Shown here one piece after another: positions 54,280 through 64,000 of a stretch of DNA of 64,000 nucleotides (position 1 is its first letter; each line of letters begins with the position of its first letter). The stretch covers positions 930,001-994,000 of the forward strand of contig JAFKAC010000016.1 of assembly GCA_025766275.1 (NCBI GenBank), written 5' to 3'. The DNA is from Lactarius indigo (lineage: Eukaryota; Basidiomycota; Agaricomycetes; Russulales; Russulaceae). The translations under genes and the position numbers were made by a program. A model generated the notes under the pieces. That model saw only the letters and a program-made list of their open reading frames with translations. It was not told where the DNA came from and did not search any database.

Positions 54280-55114
54280 GCACCGACGACCCGACTGCGC
54301 CTCCCCCCTGTACCGTCGTCGTCTGGCGGACCTGTGGCGACGGGACCGGGCTCGAGTGGCAGTGGTGGTGGGCTGTCCTCCGCATAATCCAAAGGAAAAA
54401 CAGTTTTTTGTTGTTGTTGTTGTCGCGAGCTACAAAGCAGCATCATGCACTCTCCTCGCCTTATGTCTGCCTTTTTACCAGTACCATCTCTGGACTTGTG
54501 ATTTCTATATAATTTCTTTCACGAAAAACGTCGGTATTGTCCTCTTTTACTTTTCGTACGGGTGGTGGGACTTTCCTTAAGTCCAACGCACCTCGAGGAG
54601 TCGACGGTCATGCACAGGGCATACGTTAGTGTATCCTCGGTGCCTAGTCAATGATTTGCCTTTCTTTTGTTCTTCATCTCTGTTTCTTTCGATAGGTGAC
54701 TTTAAAGTGTGTATCATACAATCTATATTTAATACATCGCCCCTGGTCTAAAACTGTTTTGTTTTGTTCGTGAGAGCGTCGCCTGTGGTACGACATATTT
54801 CAAGCTCATGGTGGTGTACCCAGGGGACAGCTCTCTGCCTGGCGAGGGGACCCAAGTCAGCCCCCATCGTGTGCGATAAAAATTACGGTTCGGACTCGCG
54901 GTGTGTATAATTGGCAGCCACTCAATATCGTTATCTAGTAGTACATATAACGTGCGAAGGGAGAAACGTCTGCGTACTCTGCATCGTCCACCTCGAAGAA
55001 ATAGAGGAAGGAAATCGCTGTCCGTAGACTGTGTATCTTTGGGGAACGAGGCGTGCGACGGATTAGAAGAAGAGGCACAGGGTGTTGTATGCCAGAGCCA
55101 GGAGAGCGGTGCCG
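54280..55114. other. End of the interrupted Vts1-like copy and 3' flank of F-box gene 6
   Basis: From 54280 the sequence resumes as GCACCGACGACCCGACTGCG, the continuation of the Vts1-like frame left at 37619. From about 54400 it is the conserved F-box 3' flank. No other gene is seen. Confidence 0.6.
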
Positions 55115-58100
55115 TCACTGTGGTGGAGGGTGCGACTCCGGCGCGAGTAGAGAAGTGTGCTGGTCAATGGGAAAGCCAAGTTTGAAACGTCTCAAAAAAG
55201 GATTCAAGATGAGTGCATCGTTACGCGCGTTACGCGCGACTTCAGGGTGTTCACTTTGGAGGTGTTCTTGTAATGGGTCACTGCGTTCCGGCGTACATTC
55301 AAAGTTGCCGCAATACGAGCACATGAGTCGGTATGCGTGCCTGTCCATAAGGTGACGACTGAGTCCTTTCTGCCCTCTGAAGCTGGCATGACAGACGTGG
55401 CATTGCTTAAATGACACATTGACTTGTACGGGCCGGCCCGAGCGAGATCGTAAGGTGATGAACGACAGTAGACCGTCCCACGACGCTTTGTTCATCACCA
55501 TAACATTCTCGATATGAAGGTGACGCAGGTTAGGAAGCACAGTTGCTCCCCCCTCGACTAGACCTAGAGCACACAACATGGCGGACGCAAGTTCGCCAGC
55601 CATCTGAAAGTCTGTTGCGTTGCCAAATGTACGGATAATTTCAACCCATTGTTCACCATCCAAATCACTTGGCGGTTGGGAAATATTAATGCGTAGATTG
55701 TTTACACGGAATAGGAATGGGGAAAATTGATCACAGACTTGAGCCATGGACGACAACTGCCAGTCTAACTGTTTGCACGATATTTGTAATCGAAGAGGTG
55801 CTGAAGTGCTCGAGTTGAAAAAGGAGATGGAAATGGCCTGTCCGGACGTGTGAACCTCTGCTTCGCGGAGCGACATCTGCATTTCTGTCCGCTCAATGAA
55901 TCGGCCAAGTTGCGAAGCGTCCATCGTGGGTTGGCTAAACAATGTGATATCAATATCCCTGAGACCAAATGCGTCGATTCTGGCCACGAGAGTGTCCAAG
56001 TACTTGCTGGTTCCGCGATATTTGAGAGACACGAGAGCAGGGAGAACAATCCGTTCTCCTGATGGAGGCAGGCGGAGGTAGTTTCGGCGGGGAGGGAGTG
56101 AAAGGAAGTGGAGTGAAAGTGTTTCAAGTTGGGTCATCCCAGACAAGCTATTCGCGAACGCTTCTGGTGAAAAATACCCAGCACTAGGAACTTCGTGGAG
56201 CTGAACATCTACGAGGTCCTGACAGGGTGAGAGTAGTTGAGGGAGTGATGGGAGGGCGATCCTGGACGAGTGCAAAGTACGGAGGCGAGTGCCCCACCGA
56301 AACGTGCTGGGCAGGGTCAGCTGCATGTTATTTTGGGACAGAAGGACAAGCTCTTCCAGTTCCGAAAATGGCTCAGAGATCGAGGAAAGCTTTTCAAGGA
56401 GCCACCCGGTGACGGTGAGGTTAATGGAGCTGACACGACCAGAATGCTTGAGTGCGACGATGATATTGTCAACATCCTTAGAAGCCAGTGGATCGAGATT
56501 TGGAATCCCCCCGTACTGTACCTTGATAGGCAGGGCCGGCCAACAATCTAGAGCCTTCAAAACAGGTGTTCCTGGCGTAAAGTAGAGTCGAAGACTTAGG
56601 CCCAGAGGTGATATATGTACGGTCTGTCGCCATCTTTGGCACACGTAGGTGAGCGTAGGCCAAGTTCGCGGAGCAACATCCAGGTAATAACGAAATATGT
56701 TGAGAAGGACCTCGTCGGATAGCATCTCGATCGTTGCCTGGTGAGAAAATAGTTCTACTCCAGATGAGTTGGCGGGTATTGGTAGTGGCAATGTGTATGC
56801 ACTGTACCTGTTCCACATAGTTCACTGATGTGACCTAGTCGTTCATATTCCACCGCTATAGGATGACCAGAGAGCCCACGTAAAATCATGAATGACACTA
56901 CAGCCTCGGGCAAATGCGCACGACGTGGTCCAGGGTGCGATATGTAGAGCTTGTGCAGGGAGGGTAGCATAGTTTTGTAATATCTGTCTGATAGTTGTAG
57001 ATCACGCACGATGTTTGCCGAGTGATCCCAATCGAGGTGAAACCATTTTACACCTGTGAGTGAGTTGAGAAGGTCGTTCCATCCACTATCCCTCCGTCTT
57101 GATGGTCGTGTCACACTGATGCGTAGATCTTCCACATTGAAGAGGGAAGCGAACATATGAACGCAGACTTGTGTCATGAATAATAGCTGCCTGCTCGATG
57201 ACTCGCAAAATAATTGCAATTTAAGACAAGCGGGAACTCCTGGCTGTATTAAGGAGATGGAGATGGCACGCTCAGAAGATAGAATTTGCGCTCTACGGTG
57301 TAACTTGTGCATTTCTATCTGATCGATAAATTCGCGAAGATTTGAAAAAGCCATCGTGTATTCACTGAAGAATGTGAGTTCGATATCTCCGAGATGAGGG
57401 GCAGTGATTCCGGCTACAAGGCACTCCAAGTACCGGGAAAACCCTCGAAAGTCGAGGCGGATAAGAACAGGAAGAACAGCACGCCTCCGTGACGATCCGG
57501 ATGGGGCACCATAATTAGTTATAGAGGAGATATGGATTGAAAGTGATTGAAGCTGGGTCATCCCGGATAAGGCATCCGTAAGTGCTTCTGGTGAGAACTC
57601 CCAAGGACCAAAAACTTCGTGAAGCCGAAGGTCAACGAGATTCGTAGATGAGGAAAGAAGCGGAAGGAGTCCAGGAATCGCAATCCTAGTCGAATGGAGA
57701 CAACGAAGGCGTGGGCCCCACCGAACATTGCTGGGCAAGGTCATCTGTACGCCATCTTGAGACAGAAGAACGAGGTCCTCCAGTTCCGAAAACGGGCTCT
57801 TGATCGAGGATAACTTTTTAAGAAGTGATCTAGTAACAGTGAGGCTGATAGAACTAACACGACCAGACTGTTGAAGTGCAGCCATGATGCTGTCCTCGTC
57901 CTTGAGAGCTAGGGGGCTGAGATCTAGAGCCCCTCCGTACTGCACAACGATAGGCATGGCGGGCCAGTAGCGTAGAGTTTCCAATGGAGGCATCCCGTGG
58001 GTGTAGAAGATTCGAAGGTGTAGAATCTGCTGTGATGCAAATATGATACGTCGCCATCTGCAACATATGTGCACAAGCCGAGGCCAATGTTGTGGAGAGA

Positions 58101-58353
58101 CATCGAGATAATAACGAAATATGTTGAGAAGCAGACTGTCCGAAAGCTCCTCGATCGTGACTTGTCGATAAAATGAAAAAGTCAGCCCGAGGCGCAGGAA
58201 TTGGCAAGAGGTGTACCTATTCCACTTGGTGTGATAACGGGTTGGGCGGGTGATGCGTATCGGCCACGGGCATGTGAATTGAGATATCTGCGTCATTGAC
58301 TGTCATGTCGAGCGAAAGTGAAGAGACTAGATTACTTACTTTAGAAAGGACAT
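55115..58353 (-). CDS. F-box gene 6: two-unit F-box protein, C-terminal C2H2 fingers
   Basis: The exons are 58340-58353, 58217-58287, 56808-58160 and 55115-56754, with introns of 52, 56 and 53 nt, in frame, giving 1,025 aa. Exon 1 is ATG TCC TTT CTA AA. Unit A (VTIEELSDSLLLNIF, HICCRWRRIIF) is closest to gene 3. Unit B starts like genes 3 and 4 (IEMLSDEVLLNIFRYYLD). Its middle (TEMQMSLREAEV) is nearly that of gene 5. Its end (LLAPESHPPPQ, fingers near residues 931-981, CHVC and CSYC) is like gene 2. This patchwork points to gene conversion. The intron 3 acceptor is GGAGTAG. The likely role is an SCF-type adaptor with unknown substrate. Confidence 0.82.
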
Positions 58354-58520
58354 GAGGGGAGAACGAACGGGGAAGCTGTTGCTGATGCCAGTGTATCCTT
58401 ATTGTAGAACACGAAGGAAACAAGGAATGTGAAGCTATCGCACCGGCATCAGCTAAATGATATTAGGCATGGCCTCATACTAGGTCGGGCATACTCCCAG
58501 GCTGGCTGTGCAACACACAG
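58354..58520. other. Upstream region of F-box gene 6
   Basis: It contains the conserved element CCTTATTGTAGAACAC at 58397-58412. No gene is seen. Confidence 0.45.
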
Positions 58521-58562
58521 ACTGTGTGCCGCTAGTTCGGATCTTCGGATGGCGGCAGGGGT

Positions 58563-58588
58563 CCCATGGTAGTGGACCCTACCATGGG
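58563..58588. repeat. Perfect 10-bp inverted repeat (hairpin)
   Basis: CCCATGGTAG, a 6-nt loop, then CTACCATGGG. It lies inside the 886-bp insertion; role unknown. Confidence 0.7.
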
Positions 58589-59179
58589 AATCACAAGGGT
58601 ACGAGAAAGTGCAGATTGCTCCCAAAAGGGGATATGCGGCTAGCGCGATCTGTGGGAGTGCCATGCCGTGGTGCTGGCCATGGTGAGCGAGAACTTTCCC
58701 TCCCTCCCCACTCGTCATTTCCCCATTTGCAACCAGTTTACTAGGGATCGTGCACATTTGCTAAGCCGTCTGAGTAAGCTGCGATGCGGATATACGCCGG
58801 CTGAGAGACATGCCGCTAGCCGGTGCGGGACAGGTGCCACGTGCCAACTCCCCTATGTGATGTCGCCCACCTCCGTGTGACTTCAGATGACTAATGATTT
58901 GTGACGGCAGGGAAAATGGGCGAGAGAATTCTGTGATTCCAGTCGCAAACTCGCTGTTTAAATACATGAGCTACTACGCTTGCGCGTCGCGCTGACGCGG
59001 CCCTCTCCTATTCCTACAGGAGCATATCTGAGACTTGAGAAGGGAGACAATCTCGGAATACCTATAATACACAGGCTTGCGCGTCGTCTTAATAATATCC
59101 GCGAGTCACAGGTTAACGGATGTGTCATGTGTTCACAACACCTAGTAGGTCATAAAACTGGTAGTAAGTACCCTAAATG

Positions 59180-59265
59180 AATTCGGATGGCGCAACAGTC
59201 GGGGTAGCGGTAGCCCCCTGACGAGAACTTTCGCAGGTTCGAAACCGCTACCTGCCGCTCGCCTT
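59180..59265 (+). mobile_element. Possible tRNA-derived SINE head
   Basis: TGGCGCAACAGTCGG (59188-59202) resembles an RNA polymerase III A box. GGTTCGAAACC (59236-59246) is a close B box, about 40 bp downstream as in tRNA genes. A cloverleaf is not convincing, so a tRNA-related SINE or a decayed tRNA is more likely than a working tRNA. Confidence 0.3.
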
Positions 59266-59406
59266 ACTGGCCTCTGGTCGGCCGTACAGACATCTACCTT
59301 CGGAGACAGGCGACTGACAGCCTGACCAAGTCGGCGGACCGCCCGATTGCCCCTCACGCCGCACACACAGTCTATGACCATGCCCCTGGCGTGGCATCGG
59401 CCTTCT

Positions 59407-62400
59407 AGTTGTCTCGCCACAACAACGACAAATTTGCAATCGTCTCCTGCTACTCTCTTCAATGCGCTTTCAGGAAGAGGTGAGTAATGATTACTTCCTC
59501 TCTCGACGTCGACCTCAAAGGACATACTTGCGCCATCGGAATGTGAGGCATAACCGCTCCCCGCATTATAACGACCCCACCTGATCCTCAAATTCTCCGC
59601 GAAACCGAGCGTATTGCTCTTTACGGCCATGTGAAGCATTCTACGTTAAGATCAGCTCCACCTGTCCTGCGGCCTCCTGCCGGTGTAACATATCGCCAAA
59701 GCACGTCCCTTCCTGACTCAACCCTGCCATACCGGATTCCCTTTCTTCCCACACCTTTCTTGTAACAACCCGAACGAACCATCAATCCCTTGCCTTTGAC
59801 GCAAGCCCATCTCACCTTTCTCCGGATATCCCCAATACTGCTGGCCAGCTGACCGATGCTCGCGCCATCCTTACCTGATGCCCCAACAGCGCCTCAAGCT
59901 TCAAACCTGAGCTTGGCAATGCCCCACCCCGCCGCATCTCTGCGCTTGCGCCAGCTCGCTCGATCGGGTTTCAGAGCACGATATATTCTACAACAGAAAT
60001 ACCCGCAGAGTCCCTGCCGTCCCGCCCACCAAGGACCGACCTTCCCAGAAACGCCGGTAGCATTTCTTTTCGCTCCCATGGCTGCCCCAAAGGGCTCTCC
60101 CTGACCTTTTGGAACAGCTGAGCTGGCGCCGAACATGCAACTTATATGTTGACGGGCCCACAATCATGCCCCTGATACCCTTACCACAAGTTAGTCGGGC
60201 GACTCATCATACAGTGGCGTCACCGTCCCCTACCTTGATCACACCAAGGACCTCCGCCGAATCCAAAAGGCCACATACCCGATGCCGGAAGCGGCTTCAC
60301 CGCCCTATCAACGTCGTGACCGACAATTGCTTGTGCAGCGACGGTCTCGATACAATAAGGGGCCAGGAACGTCGTACTTCCGGCGGTGGGGGTGTCCAAG
60401 CTTTCTCACAGAAGAGCACATGCAGCGGCGGTGGTAGAGGCAGCACCTATTCCTATTCACAGAAGCCTGCGCTCTGGATCACTCTGGACCATTCTGGCAG
60501 AAGCGATGACACGGCAGGGCAATGGATACGGCTGCATGTTAGCGTGGGATTTATCGGGCTTTGAGATTGGGCCCGGGGTTGTTCAGACTAGGTTCTCCCA
60601 CGGTGGCGGGATGTTGAACGGGATCATCGTGGCGCAGCTCGCTGATATTTGCACTGTTAGGTGGACTACGAATAGTAATTACTTGGTGTAATACTAGTTG
60701 TTAGTTCAGACGATAAGAACTTGGATAAGAGTTGACCTTTTTGAATTCATTGACTCCTTGCAGCGCAGGGGCCGGAGCTCACATCTGAAGTACCACCATC
60801 TCCTCTTCTTGATTGGGCATCTGGAGCATCGAGAATATCGCGATCTATGAGGTACACGCGTTCTCTGTTCTCTCCCATTTACACTGGTATTATAGCTTCC
60901 AATTCTATCCGCTTTCCTCCGCTCCGGCTTGAAACGGGATGTGCAGTCTGGGCAGGTTGGGTGAAATCTTTCTTTTTTCCCCACACACGCGCTTCTCTTG
61001 AACTGCCCTACCTTGCGCCCAACAACGCACCACATGCTACATACAGTACAGTAGCTTACCAATGCTCTTCACTAAGGCTTCCTCTCCCCATCCAGGGTGT
61101 CACGGCAAGAACTCCGGCCCACCCGGCCATCGCGTCACAGGACTTCAGTCTCACCTCGCCACGTTCCGGGGATGGGCGTGCTAACGGGCGCCCAAGCGTT
61201 CGACCAACAAGCCCCAATGCAGCGCTACCTTTCACTGATTTCAAACCCACAAGGTGAACTTTCTTCCCATACCCCACAGACAGATTTCCCCCCTACCTCT
61301 CTATCAGATTCCTCCCCCCCCTCTTCGGCCTGCCTTTTACTGACTCTACTCAGCGGATTCTATCGATCAGTGATCTGAGAAATTTCATTACGACAGCCAC
61401 GACAGCAATCTTCTCACGCATTACTCTCTAGAAAAAGTTCCCATTGACCAATGTAAGCTCGACATTCCTCCCTTTCGTCCCGACGATCTCACTGGCACCT
61501 GGCCACTTTCTCCAGGGTTCAATATTCTCTCTGAAGCTCTCCAAGTCATCAGGAAAACAAAACGATACTAGGAGCACTAGCCGTGACTAGTGCTGACTAG
61601 TGACACCCAAATATGGTAGGAGCTAGTTCCCCACGGCTAGTCTAATTTTGTTTTGCTGATGAAAGCAGAGCCACACCCGCTCTCTACAGTCTTTTATGAC
61701 ATTCTACTAAAGTCGAGATCGGTTTCTTCATCACCGACCAGGTCGCGGAGCGGGGCAACTATCTCATGCAAGATATAGTATCCGTCGAGCTCAGGTTGCA
61801 TTCCACATAGTAGTACATTTTCCGAACTCTCCACTGGCTCCGCTTTCGGCTCTCCGTTTCCGGTGGTTTCAACAAGCTCCCCTCGGTCATCAGCGACAGT
61901 AGTGTGAGCATTGCGAACACAACTATGTTCCAGAAGACGTCTTCCGCCAACAACAAACAAATAGCCGACCTTGCCGCTGCCAAGTTGAATGACTTACGGC
62001 GGCAATAATGTCCCGCACTTTGGCCCTCGATGATCCCGACGAGCTCCGCCAGCTCTCCAAGGGTCACGTTCACGACAGCAGCAGCGGTTCCACCCGCCGT
62101 AAATAATTGCGTGGAGAGCAACAGTGGGAACCTTATTCAGGGTCACCAGGTGGCACTTAAATGCGCAATGGCAGCGGTCCTTGGTCTGGTGCGTAAAACC
62201 TCGCTCTCCCGAAGACATCGGGCCCTTTATGCTGAAGTGACGACGGTAGTAACACGATGGCTACGGCACATCAGCATGCCGCACTGGGGGGCCTTAGGAG
62301 GACGTCGGCAGGTCCAACATGGACTAGATTCTCCCACGTTGATGGGGATGTCAAAGTTCAAAGGTCAGTATGCTCAACTCGCGTAGCTTTATGATTCAAA

Positions 62401-62640
62401 TTTAAAACCCTTAGGTAGTTCCGCAGGGAACAGCGGAGCACAGAAGGACCAGGAATATTTCGAACCGGTGGTGCTTAATGATGGGGCCGGATGGCTGCAC
62501 AGGCTCCGGCCACACAAGAACTTGAACACATAAGCTTTGAAAGATATAGTGGTGATCGAGGAGAAGGCACTTGAGGCGCAGGGCTGAGCGGCATCGCCTC
62601 CCCCCTCTCCCGCCACTGTCGTCTTGCAGACCTGTATCGG
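59407..62640 (+). pseudogene. Vts1-like pseudogene relics of module 7
   Basis: Pieces in order: the upstream flank (59407-59640) with GACCTCAAAGGACATACTTG, the central part at 60270-60680, and an N-terminal-like stretch at 60990-61260 (SLTSPRSGDGR). The middle segment (about 61780-62140) and a late segment (62200-62600) ending near a decayed SAM region follow. The copy is broken by a small inverted-repeat element at 61547-61661 and by many stops. Confidence 0.5.
61547..61661. mobile_element. Small inverted-repeat element (MITE-like), copy 2
   Basis: A 115-bp insert starts CATCAGGAAAACAAAAC and ends TTTTGTTTTGCTGATG. It is the reverse complement of the element at 288-407 with a few differences. 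The empty site is seen at 24215-24230 (CTCTCCAAAGCAGAG). Confidence 0.65.
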
Positions 62641-63435
62641 CAGCACCGGGCTCGACTATTTTTTTTTTTTTTTTGCGAGCTGCAATGCAGCATCCCGCTC
62701 TCACCATCTCTTCCCTATGTCTGCCTTTTACTAGTACTGGCGTCCCAGGACTTATGATTCCTATCTATTTTTTTTTTGCGAAAAATGACGGGACCCTTTT
62801 TTTTGTATGGATGGTGGTAGCGGGGGCACTTTCTCTTTTCTCTTAAATTACTTCGAACCTCAATACTTCGCTTTCCTTTGTATCTGGGTGACTTCAAACT
62901 ATGAAGGATACACTAGTATTTTATGCATCGCTTCTGATCAAAATTGTTTTTATTTTCTACGCGATAGTTGCCTGAGGTATCGCTGGGGTAATACATATTT
63001 CAAGCCTTACGGCGGCGTACCTCCGAATCGGGATTCGAATTTACCCTTGTCGTGTGCAATAAATTCACAGTTCGGACGTGTCGTGTGCATAATTGGCGAT
63101 CGCTCAATATTGTCGTCTCGTACACACAACGCGTAACAATAGAACCGTGTGCATGCTCTGTCTGCGTATTTGTATCATCCCCCAGGTAAACTAACAGAAT
63201 GAAAGGAAATTGCTGTCCGTAGACTGTGTTATCACGTGTCTTGGGGGAACGGAGCAGATTGTGGCGAATGTAGGAAGGATCCGGCGACGATGGATGAGGT
63301 GTCGTCAGGCCACGTTTGAATCTCGTCGGATGTCGGAATCCTTAGCTATAGGATGTTATTAGGATGTTATAGGATGTACGGCTCCGCAACCGTGGTGGAG
63401 GGTGCGACGGTGTCTGGCACGTGCAAAGAACTTTG
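62641..63435. other. Conserved 3' flank of F-box gene 7
   Basis: It is homologous to 25516-26245 and the other F-box 3' flanks. T-runs are present. No gene is seen. Confidence 0.5.
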
Positions 63436-64000
63436 TCATTTAACGAGACTGTCAAGTTGGAGAGTTGTCATCGAGTTCCAAATGCGTGAGTCGTCGCGCT
63501 GGACTTCAGGGTGGGTGCTTTCGAGGTGTTCTCGGAATGATTCCTCTTGTCCCTCCGAGAACTCGAAGTCTCTGCAATGCAAGCACAAGATTTGATATCC
63601 ATGCTCGTCCACAAGGTGAAAATCGAGTCCTTTCTGCTCGCTGAGACTGGCGTGACAGATATGGCACTGTTCGAATGACACATTAACTTGGACAGGATGG
63701 CCTGAGCGCGATCGCAAGGTGACAAATGACAGTAGAGCATCCCACGATGGCATGTCCATCTCCAAGGGATCCTCTATATGAAGGCGACGTAGGGAAGGGA
63801 GCACAGTTGCGCACCTCACATCGACTAGATCCAGAGCACGGAAAACGGCGAATTCAAGTCCGGCAGCCACCCGAAAGTCTGTTGCGCCGCCGAATGCGCG
63901 GATAAGTTCCAGCCATTCAAGTTGTTCGTCATCCACGTCTTCCTGCCAATTTGACGTTTGGCATGCAGCGATGCGTATATTATTTACATGGAATAGGAAT
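63436..64000 (-). CDS. F-box gene 7, 3' part only (runs off the right edge)
   Basis: The frame is open from the window edge and encodes the end of a unit B, closest to gene 4. A FHVNNIRIAA segment is followed by LELIRAFGGATDFRVAAGL, then two fingers (CHIC...H-x4-H, CLHC...H-x4-H). It stops at TGA (63436-63438), where gene 4 has CGA in the context SLVKRHSF. The last roughly 28 residues of the family are therefore missing. The fingers are complete and a functional protein is possible. The upstream exons lie outside the window. Confidence 0.7.
   Translation of the reverse strand, partial: FLFHVNNIRIAACQTSNWQEDVDDEQLEWLELIRAFGGATDFRVAAGLEFAVFRALDLVDVRCATVLPSLRRLHIEDPLEMDMPSWDALLSFVTLRSRSGHPVQVNVSFEQCHICHASLSEQKGLDFHLVDEHGYQILCLHCRDFEFSEGQEESFREHLESTHPEVQRDDSRIWNSMTTLQLDSLVK

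Larger units (their letters stand above)
58521..59406. mobile_element. 886-bp module-specific insertion of unknown class
   Basis: Module 4 runs straight from GTGCAAAACACAG to GTTGTCTCG (22725-22745). Here the same two flanks are separated by 886 bp. The insert contains a perfect hairpin at 58563-58588 and a tRNA-like promoter pair at 59188-59246. It has no long frame with recognisable content. Clear terminal repeats or a target duplication were not found. Confidence 0.5.

Noticed and set aside
59180..59265. Functional tRNA gene
   Set aside because: The B box is good but no cloverleaf with an acceptor stem and anticodon arm could be drawn with confidence.
58521..59406. Helitron
   Set aside because: The 3' end CTAG followed by T and a small hairpin just upstream fit, but the 5' end does not begin with TC after an A, and the target is not AT.

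Overview
This is nuclear DNA of a fungus, most likely a mushroom-forming basidiomycete (Agaricomycetes). The introns are short (about 42-66 nt) with GT/AG ends and CTAAC-like branch sites. The transposons and the amplified F-box family are of types common in those genomes. Nothing in the window looks bacterial or organellar.

The backbone is a repeated module of about 6-8 kb. Each module has (i) a gene for a ~1,020-1,080 aa F-box protein and (ii) decayed copies of a Vts1/Smaug-type SAM-domain RNA-binding protein gene. Six complete F-box genes are present: 3809-7015(-), 11238-14788(-), 19256-22571(-), 26246-29548(-), 31808-35102(+) and 55115-58353(-). A seventh is cut by the right edge (63436-64000, -), and the orphan 5' end of an eighth lies at 656-735(-). 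On raw ORFs each gene looks like two overlapping F-box genes. Working out the splice sites shows one four-exon gene in every copy, always in frame: a 14-nt first exon, a short second exon, an exon for F-box unit A (no zinc fingers), a 52-53 nt intron, and an exon for F-box unit B (ending in two C2H2-type fingers). The copies look like independent, mostly intact adaptor-type proteins, diversified by gene conversion, mini-exon gain (14314-14616) and a retroposon insertion (3656-3870). Module 5 (about 30.5-36.0 kb) is inverted.

At 37620-54279 a 16.7-kb hAT-superfamily DNA transposon sits in the last Vts1-like copy, with an 8-bp target duplication GCACCGAC and matching terminal inverted repeats. 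It carries a 14-exon BED-finger/hAT transposase gene with one nonsense codon. It also carries a captured 3' fragment of a mitochondrial Hsp78/ClpB chaperone gene (38067-38687) and about 4 kb of unrecognised sequence.

A 7,881-bp Ty3/gypsy chromovirus-type LTR retrotransposon (39156-47036) is nested inside the hAT transposase gene. Its 542-bp LTRs look identical and its 5-bp target duplication is AGTTG, so the insertion is very recent. It has features of a Tf1-like self-primed element, a candidate -1 frameshift heptamer between gag and pol, an AUG-free leader running into the gag frame, and a long extension after the chromodomain.

The remaining intergenic DNA is Vts1 relics, conserved F-box flanks, small inverted-repeat elements (288-407, 61547-61661, 18055-18509) and a few unclassified insertions. 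All calls are from reading the sequence alone; no database search was possible.
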